Assembly: GCA_965153455.1 (NCBI GenBank)
Contig: OZ234498.1
Span: 6,448,001 to 6,512,000, forward strand
Length of the DNA: 64,000 nucleotides
Source: Sphagnum compactum
Lineage: Eukaryota > Bryophyta > Sphagnopsida > Sphagnales
Direction of reading: 5' to 3'
The notes under the pieces are model-generated. The model was not told the DNA's origin and searched no databases. It was given only the letters and a program-made list of their open reading frames with translations. Shown here piece by piece: positions 1 to 11,289 of the stretch; position 1 is the stretch's first letter, and every line of letters begins with the position of its first letter. A program made the translations under genes and the position numbers.

Positions 1-142
1 CCATGGATTGAAATGGCATTTCAGTCTGTGGGAGCACACAAACAAGCAAGAATCAAACCCACCTTTCTTTTCATAGGGTCTGCCTTTTCAAGGTAGAGGA
101 GACATTGTCATGCACCCAGAAACAGGCCAAAGTTCGGTATCC

Positions 143-814
143 CTACATTCTTGAGTCATGCCAGGGTAGGCGGTAGCCTAGGGTATGCAAAGATTGACGA
201 GGGGAGAGAGAAAAGCAAACCTCCGTGAGAGTTTTGGTGCGATTGAACGCCACAGAGAAGGAGGATTTGCGTTTGGAGTCAGAGGGTTGGAACGAGGTCG
301 AGGATTTGCGACGCTCTATGAAGGAATTGTGGCGGGTATGCGAAGCTCGACCCGTGTGGGAGTTTTCGATGGGATATGAAGAAGAATCGCCGATGTTGAG
401 GGATCCACCGTAGAGGGAAGATCGTGAATAACGTCTGGCTTCATCCAAAGCAACCAAATGCGCAGGTCTTATAAGGAGGTCCTTGAAGATTGAGCCTCGT
501 CTTCTGGCTTCTTGGAAAGCAGCATCGTGGCTACTTGGGGAATCATTTTGGTACTTCTCTACATCAGCGGCAGACATCTTAGACGCACCCTTGGCCATTA
601 ACCTCCTGCCCTCCATTGTCATGGGTGGGGGTCGTGTTTTCATGGGACCAGGAGTTAAAGTTCCATGTGGAGCGTTTGCTGAAGGATGCACCTCTCTTAT
701 TTCCTTCTCCAGAACTAGTTGCAAAGCTTTGTCGTTCCGGTAGCTCTCTTTGAATGCCAATTCTCTCACCAGTGGTAAAGCTTGGATGCTCTCTTGTCGA
801 ATTTTGCTCGCCAT
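143..814 (-). CDS. Uncharacterised 223-residue protein, single exon
   Basis: I do not recognise this protein. The open frame runs from the ATG at 814-812 to the stop at 143-145 without an intron; the frame is open slightly further upstream but has no earlier ATG. The N-terminal third is charged and helical in character (MASKIRQESIQALPLVREL). A proline-rich stretch (PMKTRPPPMTMEG) is followed by a basic segment (EARRRGSIFKDLL). The last 90 residues are rich in Ser, Arg and Lys, with repeated R-x-x-S motifs that could be phosphorylated. No signal peptide or membrane segment is visible. Codon use looks coding, and no long frame on the other strand competes. It lies head to head with the gene starting at 1938, about 1.1 kb away. 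It could also be the first exon of a larger gene, because the window ends 142 bases downstream. Confidence 0.55.
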   Translation of the reverse strand: MASKIRQESIQALPLVRELAFKESYRNDKALQLVLEKEIREVHPSANAPHGTLTPGPMKTRPPPMTMEGRRLMAKGASKMSAADVEKYQNDSPSSHDAAFQEARRRGSIFKDLLIRPAHLVALDEARRYSRSSLYGGSLNIGDSSSYPIENSHTGRASHTRHNSFIERRKSSTSFQPSDSKRKSSFSVAFNRTKTLTEVCFSLSPRQSLHTLGYRLPWHDSRM

Positions 815-826
815 GATGGTAGACAA

Positions 827-1937
827 ACGTGAAGTGAGTCTTTGAAATAAAATGGTTCAAGGACCTTGCAAAACTTAGGGTTTTATCACAAATTGGTTTG
901 GACATCCAGTTCGATTATTTCACATAGATCTCCAACGAACTACCACCCTGATCTCCACCAAAAAAAAGCGTCAGGACCATGGTTTTCTTCTTCACATTAA
1001 TTTCCAACCGTGAACTTCTCTTGCTCGAAGAGCTTTCGTTGTTTATCGAATGGTCTTGTGCGTGTTTGTGTGTTTGTATAGAAACATCATGGGCATTTCA
1101 AAAAATGGGATCCTTTGTGCAACACAACGAAAACCTCACTCAATAGGAAGCCACATGCTTCTTCTGATCATTTTGCGTAGAGAAATCAAGAAATACCAAT
1201 GTCTGCTTGATTCACCTCACACTTCCCTGCTAAGAAAGGGCAAACATTCCTTCTCTAGAATGGGTTTTGTGCAAGGTAACAGCCGAGGAGGGTGGGGAGG
1301 GCCCGTTCTTTTGGGAATGCCCCAGCCCGAGGGTCGTTTGCAACTTTGAAGTGCTTAAAGAGCAAACTCCACTGGTGCACTGTACTGTATATGTAGGATA
1401 TGAAGAACAAAGAGTTCACAAGTTTCTGACATGTTCCCCCAAAGAGTTCTCAATAACACCTCACTTTTTTATCTCATGTGTTTTCGCAAATGTTGTTCTC
1501 CTTGCTCCCCAAAGAGTTCTCAATAGCACCTCACTTTTATCTCATATGCTTTTGTCAAATGTTGTTCTCCTTTCCCCTATTTAGGTGGGCTGAAGGCGAG
1601 GAACTCTATACTTCAAAATTAGAACCTTCTATTTTGAGGAGCCTCCATATTTTCATTTTTTTTGAGTGATAGGCCAATCAAATTGTCTCGTTGTGAAAAA
1701 AAGATTGAACTTGGGAGACACCTCATCTCATGAATAAATAGGAGAGGAAAATAGGTAGAAAAGAAGGCGTAATTCTCAACTATGAAAATTCTAGTTCCAT
1801 TAAGATGAGACTGGGCACATGGGCGGGTTCCGGTTGCAACAGGAACGACGAGGACACCGCCGAAGCACCGGTGTTCCGCGCTTGTGTTTCCCTTGGCGCG
1901 AAGGTTTTTGCTGTCGCAGACGAATAGAGAGCAGGGC
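827..1937. other. Intergenic region between divergent genes
   Basis: This stretch separates the start of the minus-strand gene at 814 from the plus-strand gene at 1938 and should hold both promoters. I see no convincing protein-coding frame. It contains the 70-bp tandem duplication described separately. No clear TATA box could be assigned to either gene. Confidence 0.5.
1437..1577. repeat. Tandem duplication of a ~70-bp unit
   Basis: Two adjacent copies, 1437-1506 and 1507-1577, each begin with CCCCAAAGAGTTCTCAAT and end with AAATGTTGTTCTCCTT, differing at a few positions. A related sentence (CCCAATAGCAACTCAT, then TTTTATCCCATGTTG) occurs near 20700, so the unit may belong to a dispersed family. 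Confidence 0.75.
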
Positions 1938-3635
1938 ATGGACCACCAGCAGCAGCAGCAAGCGAGTCAAACCGGGGCGATGAAGCCAGACTCCTCCTCC
2001 GCTGCGGGAGTTGTGTTGTCCGTAGAGCACCCGATCCCGCCTCGACGTCGTCTCGTCAAATCTGCTTCCGCCGCGGCAGCGTACGTATGTATTTTGTTTT
2101 GAGCTTGATAGTAGCGAATTTAGCAATGGGATGAGAGAGTTTTGTGCGTGTTTGTGGACCAACAAACGAGTGTGCGTGTGCTTTTGTTCTCTCTGAACAG
2201 GGCAGACGCGGGCACGTTGAACCAACGAGAGAAGGAGAAGGAGGGTTTGTTAGCCCAGGAAGTCTCGACCGCTCCGGTAATACTACATCTGCTCCTGCGG
2301 TCTCGGCCAGCGGAATCGGTGTGGCGGGCGCCCTGAACCCCGGGGCAGGAGTCGTGCCACCTGCTGCTGCCAACAACAGCTTAGCAGGCGGTTTCAGAGA
2401 CAGAGAGAGGGGGCCACTCCGAGAGTCTATCAAAGGTAGAGCTCTCAATACTCCCAAATGTTCTATGAAATCTTTCTTGGCTGTTGCTTCCTGTCTCCGC
2501 TTTACTTCTCGTTTTCCATGGTTTGAGAGTACGTGACGACGCTCATCCACTGAGCAGAATGGTAGTGTCCGGGGCTGTGACGATCATCTCTCATGTGTTT
2601 GGCAGGAGAGATGCATGGCGACCAGTCTAGTTTGACGCAGGGAAACAGTGGATCCAGCAAACTAGGACGGTTAGTATGATAATAAACATTCCTTTCTTTG
2701 TTCTTGTGCAGGAAACTGCAAGAGATACATCTTCTGATGTTACTTTTGTTTTGTTCCATGCCCTCCTTGCATGTGGAGAAACTATATTTTGTTAGTCTTT
2801 TCCATACTGTGATGGTGCACCTGTCTGGTTTGAGCACTGATACAGGTCCAAAGTCTGGAAATGAAAATTACAGGTACACATATGCAAACGCAGGAGCACC
2901 AGAGGCTCGACCCCTTGTACGACGACCTGAGGTATTCTGCTGTACCTTTGTTGCAATTGAGCAAATTTTAAACTTCTGATTGTGTATTTGGTAGAGAGAA
3001 AGGTTTGTCCGTACTCATTTTAGCAAGCAGGCTTTGACCATGGTCTGGTAGGCTCCTTGCAGTCAAAATGCTGCCATGTGAACTAAAGTGCTATTACTCC
3101 TCACCTTCCAGTTCTAACTTTTTTCTGTAAGGGAGATGTCCACTTTACTGTCATCCACTCTTGTTCACACTGTTTGTGAAGCAAAGAAGAATCATAATCT
3201 TGGTGCATATACAATTTAATAGGTCTTCACCATAAGTGAACTTGGTAGTTATGTTCTTGTAGGATGGCCAGGGTAGGGTTTTTATTCAGGGTTGTGGGTT
3301 TTGTTTTCTGGGCTTCTGTTATTGTTAGTTTGTGTAGCAATGAGTAATGATAAGTCCATTTTTTCTAGGTGAATGTGCGAAGACATGAACCTCCATCCCA
3401 AAAGCATTCAGAAGAGAGGAGATTGCAGCAGGCAAAGCGAGCTGCACTGGGGCGTGCTCAATCGTTGGGAGCTCCTGGGCATTTCAAAAGCTTTGACTCA
3501 CCATTTGGTAATTTTATGGTACCTGTTATACCCCTCCAGTTTTTCAACAAGCCCCAGACTGCAGCAGCCCCTACTGGTGCAGTGGCAGTAGCTCCATCAC
3601 TTCTCTCAGCACCTCTAAGGGGCACAGATAGGTAA
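1938..3635 (+). CDS. Uncharacterised 256-residue protein, five exons
   Basis: I do not recognise this family. Exons that keep one frame are 1938-2084, 2201-2435, 2606-2669, 2874-2931 and 3369-3635, all with GT-AG introns; the summed coding length is 771 bases including the stop. The N-terminus is glutamine-rich (MDHQQQQQASQTG), followed by a basic patch (PIPPRRRLVKSAS) and a low-complexity Gly/Ala/Ser/Pro region. The last exon is the most conserved-looking part: a basic helix (EERRLQQAKRAALGRAQSL), then a motif GHFKSFDSPFGNFMVPVIPL, then an Ala/Pro tail ending in APLRGTDR. No signal peptide or membrane segment is visible. The start is the first ATG after the 5' region, although the frame is open a little further upstream. 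The exon 3 to exon 4 junction was chosen because the nearer acceptor at 2847 breaks the frame. A nuclear or cytosolic regulatory protein is possible, but that is a guess. Confidence 0.6.
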
Positions 3636-5633
3636 TTTGTAATCATGTGGAGCAAGGTGAAGGGTTTCTATACCATCATCACATCTTGTACAGTCAACTG
3701 ATCATACAATATCTTGCTTAGCTAGCTCTTTTTGTGCCATGGAGCTTAGTTCCCATCCTGCATAACCTTGCATCCTTAAAAAAGGAAATTGGAGCCGATA
3801 TAGTTGGGTGGGTAGTGTCAGCAGTTACTGCTAATTTAAGTTGTGGTTGAAGTTGCTTGATGTGTAGGTTCTCCTATCTCTTCACTACTGTGAACTGTAA
3901 GTATCAACCAACACCAACTACACTGTAGCATCAGGTTCACAAGATGTGTATTACCCAATCGTCTGCCAATCCAGAGAACCAGCAATGCTGAGTGATTTTA
4001 GTACCGCACCTCACAGTCAAAAAGGATATGACATATGACACAAGACGCACAATTTTGAAACCATCTTGAGTTGATCGTTTTGGCTGCCCTCTTCTTGCAT
4101 GATTCCACACTTAAGTTGCAAAAGAGTTTAGAACCAAAGGAAAGATATTTGCTGGAAACTGTAAGGCTCAAATATTTTATTCAGATATCTGACTGAGAGG
4201 ACTTTTGCATGATCCTTATTGAGAGAGGAGAATCCTTTTACTGAAACGCCTAAGCCAGATGCCTACGACACAAAAAGATGCCAGATTCAGATCTACATTA
4301 TGCTTTTCAAAACAACAGCATGATAAATGTAAGGAGCATTCTATTCCTTGTAATATGATAACTCCTGTTGCCCACATACAAGCTAGAGTTAAACAGCAAG
4401 TTGTAGAATATGCATATCATTAGATTCATTACCTTGATTCTGGGATGCTCTATCATGAAATTTATCGGATAAATGGCTCTAGATTGTAGTACTATCATGT
4501 TTGCTGCCAAATTCTATATGAAGTAACCAGGAAAAGAAAATTCAATAAAAAAGAGAATATGTAGTCATCAGCATCAATGCAGGAATTAAGCAGTATTGTC
4601 CAGTTCTTGATTTTAGAAGGAACCTTTGGTCCTGATTTTAACTCTTGTTTTTTTGAAACTTATGGTCTGGTCTTGAGATCGTTTCTTTAGATTTCTAAAA
4701 ATTTCAGTTTTGATCATTTTCACAAAGAATTACCAGCCAATGCAGTTTAATTGTGTGATTAATTGTTCAACAGTGAACACACTTCAAGATAACGATTATG
4801 TAATATTAATAATGTAAAATGTCAGACCAAGTTTATACTCTTTTAATAAAATTAAACCCTCAAGAACCTAAACCTTTGTAAATCAGCGCAACAGTTAGAA
4901 CTGGGCAATTAGAACACCTTCAATTCAGGTTCTAATTCAACTTTGGAAATAGGATCATCCAATTAGATTCCAATGGCAGTTCCAAGAAAACTCAGAACCT
5001 TTGGTCCTGAGACCCTACAATCTAACCTTACAACCTGACCTGAACCTGTTGAAATTCAAGAATAAACTGAAAGATTTGAGGTTGGAAGTGAGGAAAGAGA
5101 GGAAACATGCCTGTGAATGGAACTCAAACTAAATCCAGAATGGCTCAGAAACCAAGACACCACTGTGTCTAGTATCCTCTATCTTGGTCATCCCCTTCAT
5201 TCAGAACAATGCAATGCTGCTTTTGCCTGTGGAAAAAGCATGATTCCTAGCTCTGGAAACTTATTTGCCTGCAGACATTCTCACACTGTTCATCAAGCAC
5301 AACCAAGAACTTTGCAGAGAATTGGTAGTGTTAGCTTGCTCAAGAACTTTGCAGAATAAACATGGATAAATTGCCAATTCCAGACAAAAAGGTTGTGTCC
5401 AAATGCTTGAATCTGATTCAGCTGGTGAGTGAAGTTCCTTGCTCAAATTGTTTCTCCACTCATAAACTTGGGAGACTTCTGCAGCTTGCTGCATCTTCAT
5501 GGCACACTGCAGGCATATCATTGAAACTTATGAATCCTGTACCAGAAATTCTTGAGAACACTATCTAAGACTAACCATGTTTGCCGAACAACTAGATGAC
5601 TGCTGACCACTGTTCATTCCACACCAGGAAAGA
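3636..5633. other. Intergenic region, no gene seen
   Basis: The space between convergent genes holds both 3' untranslated regions and A+T-rich DNA. Short open frames here lack any recognisable domain. A 16-base direct repeat (GAACCTTTGGTCCTGA) occurs at 4620-4635 and 4995-5010. Confidence 0.5.
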
Positions 5634-8600
5634 TCATGACCGTCTTCTCTTTTTATGCTGGTCTGAGTAATCCCGCCATCGTCGGTGGTCAAGCTTACTC
5701 AGATCATCCAATGTAGAGATGGCCAGTAGGTAATCAGTGAGCCCCAACAGTTCTTGGTCTGTGGCACGATTCAAATGAGCCTTTCTGAATGGCTTGATGA
5801 CAAGCCCATTCTGTGGATTCATCACAAAATTCCGCTTCAAATCATCAAACATGATAGTGTTTCCAGGATGGTAGTACTGCAAAATAGAATCACCCCAGGT
5901 CTCATAAAAAAACTAAAAGAGAAGAGCCAGCTTGCATCACAAAATCAGATTTTCCATGCTGAAGGCATGCAGAAATTAAAGGGATGTCAAAAAAGTGGAA
6001 ACTTTGACAACTCCTCTTACCTCAGGAAACTTGCCCCAAATTACAGCAAGGGGTTTGCAATCAAAGACCCCATGTGAATGTGATTGCACAGTTATCATAG
6101 CCAGATGATCAATCAGTGCTGTTATCCTGTAATCTGGGTGAGAAAGCACACCCAACTCCTTCATCTTTACCTCCACCCACTTCATGCTGCCACCATCTCA
6201 AGTCAGTCCTTCACTGAATCTTTTCAAGTGTTGTAATAACTTCAAAACAAGTTTTTCAGACTTACATACCAGAAGAATTGAACCAGATGCGTAACGCTGA
6301 TCCATCAGTTTTCTACCCTAATAATCTCTGGAAAAACTTTCAATGTCAATATTGCAAATGAGTTGAGATTGGCCCAAGATACTACTTGTGTGTAAACCTT
6401 TGCCATTAGACAAATAATCCAACACAATAATGTATTGCACCTTCATATGCAAACCTCTCACCTGGTTGCTGACCATATGATGATATCATAGAACTGATAA
6501 GAGGTTGTCAGAAACTCATGCAAAACTGCTCCCAAAGCACCCATTACCCAGATCAAACCTCAACCAGCAAAGGAATGGTCAGCAATAACGTGGCCATGGA
6601 GCATGAGCAAAACCTTGTCATGCGGCTGACAATTTGTTGGACATGTACATGGATACAAATGCATCTATACTGCTTACAGAAATTGGAAGTTTGGTGAGAC
6701 TTACAAGGCCGCATGAGTTCCCGTGGATTCTCAGCAGTGGAACGATGGTCAAACAATGTATAGTCAATGTCCAGCACCAGCAACTTCTTGCCTGGCCGGC
6801 AAGGATTCAGCAGTGTCATCTGCAGCAGAAGTAACAGTTGAGATTATGGTCCTCAAACTAGTCTAGTTATATCCATGCAGTCTGTTGCATAATTCGGCTA
6901 TCCTACTACCAGGAAGAGAACTAGAATTACCTATGGACTATATATACCTATGAGATTGCAGAGAAAACTCCCCAATAGCACTTTCAAGGTAACCAATACG
7001 TAAGTTCTGGTCAAAGCAAAACAAACACAACACGAATGAGGGCAGTCAACCTTTGTGAGTGTCACTCACAAAAAATCAGACCATTACCTTCATTGTGATA
7101 ACCATGACTAACTGCTATTACTACCCACTGAGTTCATCAGCTCCAGACATGATTGTAAATGAGCACATAATAATTTGCTCACTTTTGGGCAAATATCAAC
7201 ACAAAATCTGCATCCCAAGTTTCTGTCATAACTCTGGAACCGATGGAAAGACTGAGTCATCATGTTGGCTAGCATTCAAGAGACATAGGCAATAAAGAAG
7301 AGTCAAAGAGGGCTGCCCCCTGTACAAAGAGGGCATCTAAGCCTAAGGTACAGAGAGAGTAGTCATGGACTATAATACCTTTGTGATTGATGTTTTCACA
7401 AGGAAGAGAAAGCACAAGGGGCAAACAAGAACAAATGAACTCTGTAAAGATAGGGTAAAAGGGTCACTTTGAATTGTTCAATTCGACGCCGCAGTTTCTG
7501 TTTGTTCACTTCACGATCCTTGATGTCAATGGTTTCTTCATCACCCAGTTCAAAATCATCCAACACTTCAGGGGCATCCACAGGGTCCACCAGAATCTCA
7601 TCTTCAACTGTACTGAAACATGCACACATCCCCACACTCACTGTGTTAGAGTTCCCTCTACAATGATCCCAAAGGACTGTCATCTCTTCTCTCCACCAGA
7701 ATCCAACACCTAAATTCCCATAGTACCAAATTACCACCACCAAGGAATGCATCTTCATGAAACCTGCTCTTCTTAGTATTGTCATCTCTCAAACCTAGAA
7801 AAGAGAGCCTGATAAACAAAAGCAGAGAAGTCAGTGCCTTATGTACTTTGGAACCTAAGAAAAGGGGCAAACTTTTCTTCTTTGCATCTATCCTTCTGGC
7901 AGAACAATGGTTATTTACAGCTTCCACATCACTCCACTTTCTACATGGCAAGATAGATCCAGCAAGCTCAATAATTCAACTTCAGTTTTAGTAGTATTTT
8001 CAGCACAGGATGTGTATCTGCGTGGGAGGATGTCTATCTCTGAGCAGCAAGCTGCAGGCATTTCCTTATGCCTACAACAGAACACCAAATTGGTCTGCAC
8101 ACTGTGGGACAAGCTCCACAAGCTGATGGGCATTCAGGGCCTAAATGCATGCAGTCTAGAAAACATGAGCAGAGCTGATGAGGCCACTGAATTCACAGAA
8201 TGAGACTATAGTCTGTGGATCTTCCTTTCACATTTTTTGCTTGGTTATCCAGAAATCCCAGAAAGCCCAAAGACATAGTGTGCTAACTAACAGTTCTCAC
8301 TTGTGGTTACCTGGCCCTGTTCAAAAGATAGCAATCACCAGGGACCAATTGAATGTTCTTCAGGACGCGCCACAGACCAGAGACTATAGTCTGTGGATCT
8401 TCTTTGTGCATATGCTAGGTTATCCAGAGATCCAAAAAAGCCCTAAAACATAGTGTGCTGGCTAACAGTTCTCACTTGTGTTACCTGGCCCTGTTCTCAA
8501 AGCTAGGAGTCACCAAGGACCCAATTGAATGTTCTTTGGGATGTGCTGGACTCTTGGGTTCTTCACTTTCTCTATAAAACATTTAGCAATAGACAAATTC

Positions 8601-9019
8601 AAGGTTTGAAAGGCTCCAGATTCGTGAGTTTTCACGTTGTGCAAAATGTATGCCACAAGAATGTAGTGTTGCTACGTTCATAACCTGATACTTATTATTT
8701 CCAGCAGGCAAACAGACAGACTGACAGACAGGCTGACATACCCCATCATCATAATCTTGATGGAAGGTTTAAGCCCTAATTGCGACAACAGCATGGTGTC
8801 ATCCGCAGGCTTGGCACCAGCCTTCACGTTGAGCAACTTCTGACGCTTGGGAAGAACATTGGTGACTTCGCAGATCCGCCGTTTCAACTCTCCTACGCTA
8901 TCATCGGAGCACACCCGCACCGTATACTCCTTGCCCACCCACTTTACAGCCAGCGTTAACTCCTCGTTGCTCTCCGGATTAGTGGATACGCTGCTGATGT
9001 CAGACGACGACGACGACAT
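5634..9019 (-). CDS. UBLCP1: UBLCP1-type ubiquitin-like domain CTD phosphatase
   Basis: This encodes a HAD-superfamily protein phosphatase of the FCP/SCP group. In animals, UBLCP1 is nuclear, binds the 26S proteasome through its ubiquitin-like domain and dephosphorylates the proteasome regulatory particle. Exons in coding order are 8742-9019, 7468-7612, 6705-6819, 6462-6525, 6021-6186 and 5634-5876; they sum to 1,011 bases, giving 336 residues against 318 in human. Residues about 19-93 are the ubiquitin-like domain. The phosphatase signature [12 protein letters not shown] sits at about 154-166, with catalytic Asp158 and Asp160. Further family blocks are [40 protein letters not shown] and [18 protein letters not shown]. 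The ATG at 9019 is the first after an in-frame stop. All splice phases agree. Intron 1 is 1.1 kb and carries a tandem duplication. Confidence 0.95.
8202..8545. repeat. Tandem duplication of a ~175-bp unit in UBLCP1 intron 1
   Basis: Unit 1 (8202-8379) and unit 2 (8380 to about 8545) both start with GAGACTATAGTCTGTGGATC and end in ATTGAATGTTCTT. The copies differ by scattered substitutions and small indels, so the duplication is not recent. It lies wholly inside the first intron of the phosphatase gene. The first bases contain a short palindrome (GACTATAGTC). Confidence 0.85.
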
Positions 9020-9340
9020 CGCCACTCCACCACCACCCTCTCTTCAAGCTCTATTGCAACAAACCTTCTGCGACCCAACAACAACAACAAAGCTTCTAGT
9101 TCACTCCAAACTTTCAAGCTTCCAGCGCTTCCTCTTCCGCAAAAATTGAGAAAAAGGTTCCAAAAATAGAGAAAAAATCCAGACCAATTGAATGCAGAAA
9201 AGATACAACTACCCAATGCGCGAAGTTGCAAGTTGGTGTTCGAAGCAATTAAGCGTGAGAGCCGCAGCGAGCCGCCGCGACAACACTCGGAAAGACAAAC
9301 AAAACCCACACGCATACCGCCTTCTTCTTCGTCTTCTTCG
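9020..9340 (-). promoter_or_regulatory. UBLCP1 5' leader and promoter region
   Basis: This is the sequence just upstream of the UBLCP1 start on the minus strand. It is purine-rich on that strand, with GAA and GGT runs, and merges into the ~140-bp tandem array. No TATA box can be assigned with confidence. A 240-residue minus-strand frame (8956-9678) covers it but is built largely from the repeat array. Confidence 0.35.
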
Positions 9341-9886
9341 TCGGCTTCCTTACCGAACGGCCCCTCGTTTTGGCACATGGAATGAAACCCCAAAACACAC
9401 CGAAACACCTCAATCGAGATTTCAAAGGAGGTCCAACATCCAAATCCATGAATTTTGTCTCTCATTTCCTTCATTACCATACGGTCCCTCGTTATGACAT
9501 ATGGAATGAAAGCCCAAAACATACCTGAAAGCCAGCAACACTTCAATTGAGACATCAAAAGTTGTGCACAATCCAACTCCGTGATTGTCTCTCCAACAAT
9601 TTTCGTCGGCTTCCTCAAGAAACAGGCCCTCGTTTTGGCACATGGAATGAAAGCCCAAAACACACCCAAAAACCTCACAACACCTCAATCGATATGTCGA
9701 AAGAGGTGCACCATCCAACTCCAGGAAATTGATCTCCGACAATTTTCATCGGCTTCCTTACCAAACCACCCCTCGTATTTGGCACATGGGATGAAAGCCC
9801 AAAACATACCTGAAAACCAACAACACCTCAATCGAGATGTCAAAACAGGTGCCAAATCCAACTCCATGAATTTCTCTCCAACCTAA
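9341..9886. repeat. Four-unit tandem repeat, ~140-bp period
   Basis: Four diverged units start near 9341, 9462, 9606 and 9749. Each carries, on the plus strand, TCGGCTTCCTTACC, then CCCTCGTTTTGGCACATGGA, ATGAAAGCCCAAAACAYACC, AACACCTCAATCGAGATGTC and a segment AATCCAACTCCATGAATTT. Unit lengths vary from about 120 to 145 bases. On the minus strand the units stay open and give repeated peptide text of the type FWAFIPCAKTR, but unit length is not a constant multiple of three. The array ends about 320 bases from the UBLCP1 start codon. Confidence 0.85.
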
Positions 9887-11280
9887 AAAAGTGCCCCCAA
9901 ACTTGCCCAAAGAGGCGCGAGTGTGTCTCCCTATTGGTTATTCCTTCCTCAAGCTTGTGACTGAAGCTTCTTCTGCGTCATTCACATTCTGATGATGATT
10001 GTTGTAACCTTGCCAAACTTTATTAACAAGTGGCTTGTTGCACTAATTAATGGCTTTGCTGCCCTTTAAATGATATCCATAAGGATAATAAATATTCAAC
10101 ATGCTAAACTAGAAATACATGGTGAGAGTTAGGAGGGTTTGTTTGGGGTAAGTTTTGTAGTTTGGAAAGTTTGACAAAAAAAACTTTAGCAATTTTTTTT
10201 GAATTTGCAACTAGAAACCGATTTTTTTTTTTTAATTCCAAAAATTCTTTTGGTTATCAGCAGAGAGCCGAATATGCCCCCCAAAAAACACTGGATCATG
10301 ATGTCATAGTGAAGCCCAAGTGGATCCTTCACTTATGCCAGAAATTGTTTTTTTGTAATGGACTGCACATGATGCTAGAACTGTAGGGATATGAAAACTT
10401 TGGCCTGCTTCTTGGTGCATCTGATTGTCTCTATCCTCAAGGGGACCACCAATAAAGGCACCAATCTGGAGAAAGTGGAAGTACAAACACAGAGGGACAT
10501 TAGGCCAAGTCGGGTCGTTACAAGTTGACATCAGACTTATTTACATCTAAGTTCAGTTGCTACAAGACAACATCAGACTACTGACTCTACTACTTACTCC
10601 AAGTTGAGTTGCTACTCGTCAACATCCGACTACTTACTTGGTGGCTGAGTTGAGTTGGCTGAGTTGAGTTGCTAGTGGTCGGCATCCAACTATGGGCTGA
10701 TATGAACCTAAACTCAGCCACCAACAGCTTGTGTAACAAGTCAGTTGTGAGGAATGAGATGTGAGTCTGGACTCGGGAAAGGGCAGAAGTCTAGAGGTGA
10801 CAAAAGGTGATTAGATTGAGATGTTGCTTTGTGAATGGTGTAAATTGGCAAACTTTATTGATGAAAGCACCAATTCATAGAAGGAATGGAACTAGGTGAA
10901 GAAAGGACATGAGTCCTTTAAGAATTTCTAAAATTTTAGTGAGAGAAGGCCAAGACAAAAAATCCAATAAAAAACCAATGGCGGAAACCATCACATGAAA
11001 GACAAAGGGAAGGCCAAAGAAAGGTCAACAGACGAGCAGCTCGCAAGAACCAAAGAATGGAGAGAACTAGTCCCTATTGTGGTAGGAAGCTATCTCATTG
11101 ATAGCCCTCTCTAATGTCACCAGCATGTACATCGTGTGATTTAATAGTAATAGGAGGTCTAGAACAAGCATCTCCCGCCAACACAGTCTTCTTCTCTATA
11201 TCAAAGGCTAAAACACGTTAAAAAACAATACTAACATGTTGTTTGAAAAATTGAATGCAAAAAGACAAAGATAAATGACC
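9887..11280. other. Intergenic region with short direct repeats
   Basis: A+T-rich DNA with no supported gene. Between 10545 and 10700 a short motif (AGTTGAGTTGCTA followed by CATCMGACTACTTACT) recurs several times. The 3' part of the retroelement relic described next probably fades into the right end of this stretch. Confidence 0.4.
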
Positions 11281-11289
11281 TCCCAATCG

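Noticed and set aside
8956-9678. Minus-strand frame of 240 residues upstream of and overlapping the UBLCP1 start
   Set aside because: It is built largely from the ~140-bp tandem repeat and overlaps UBLCP1 exon 1 in another frame. It has no domain.
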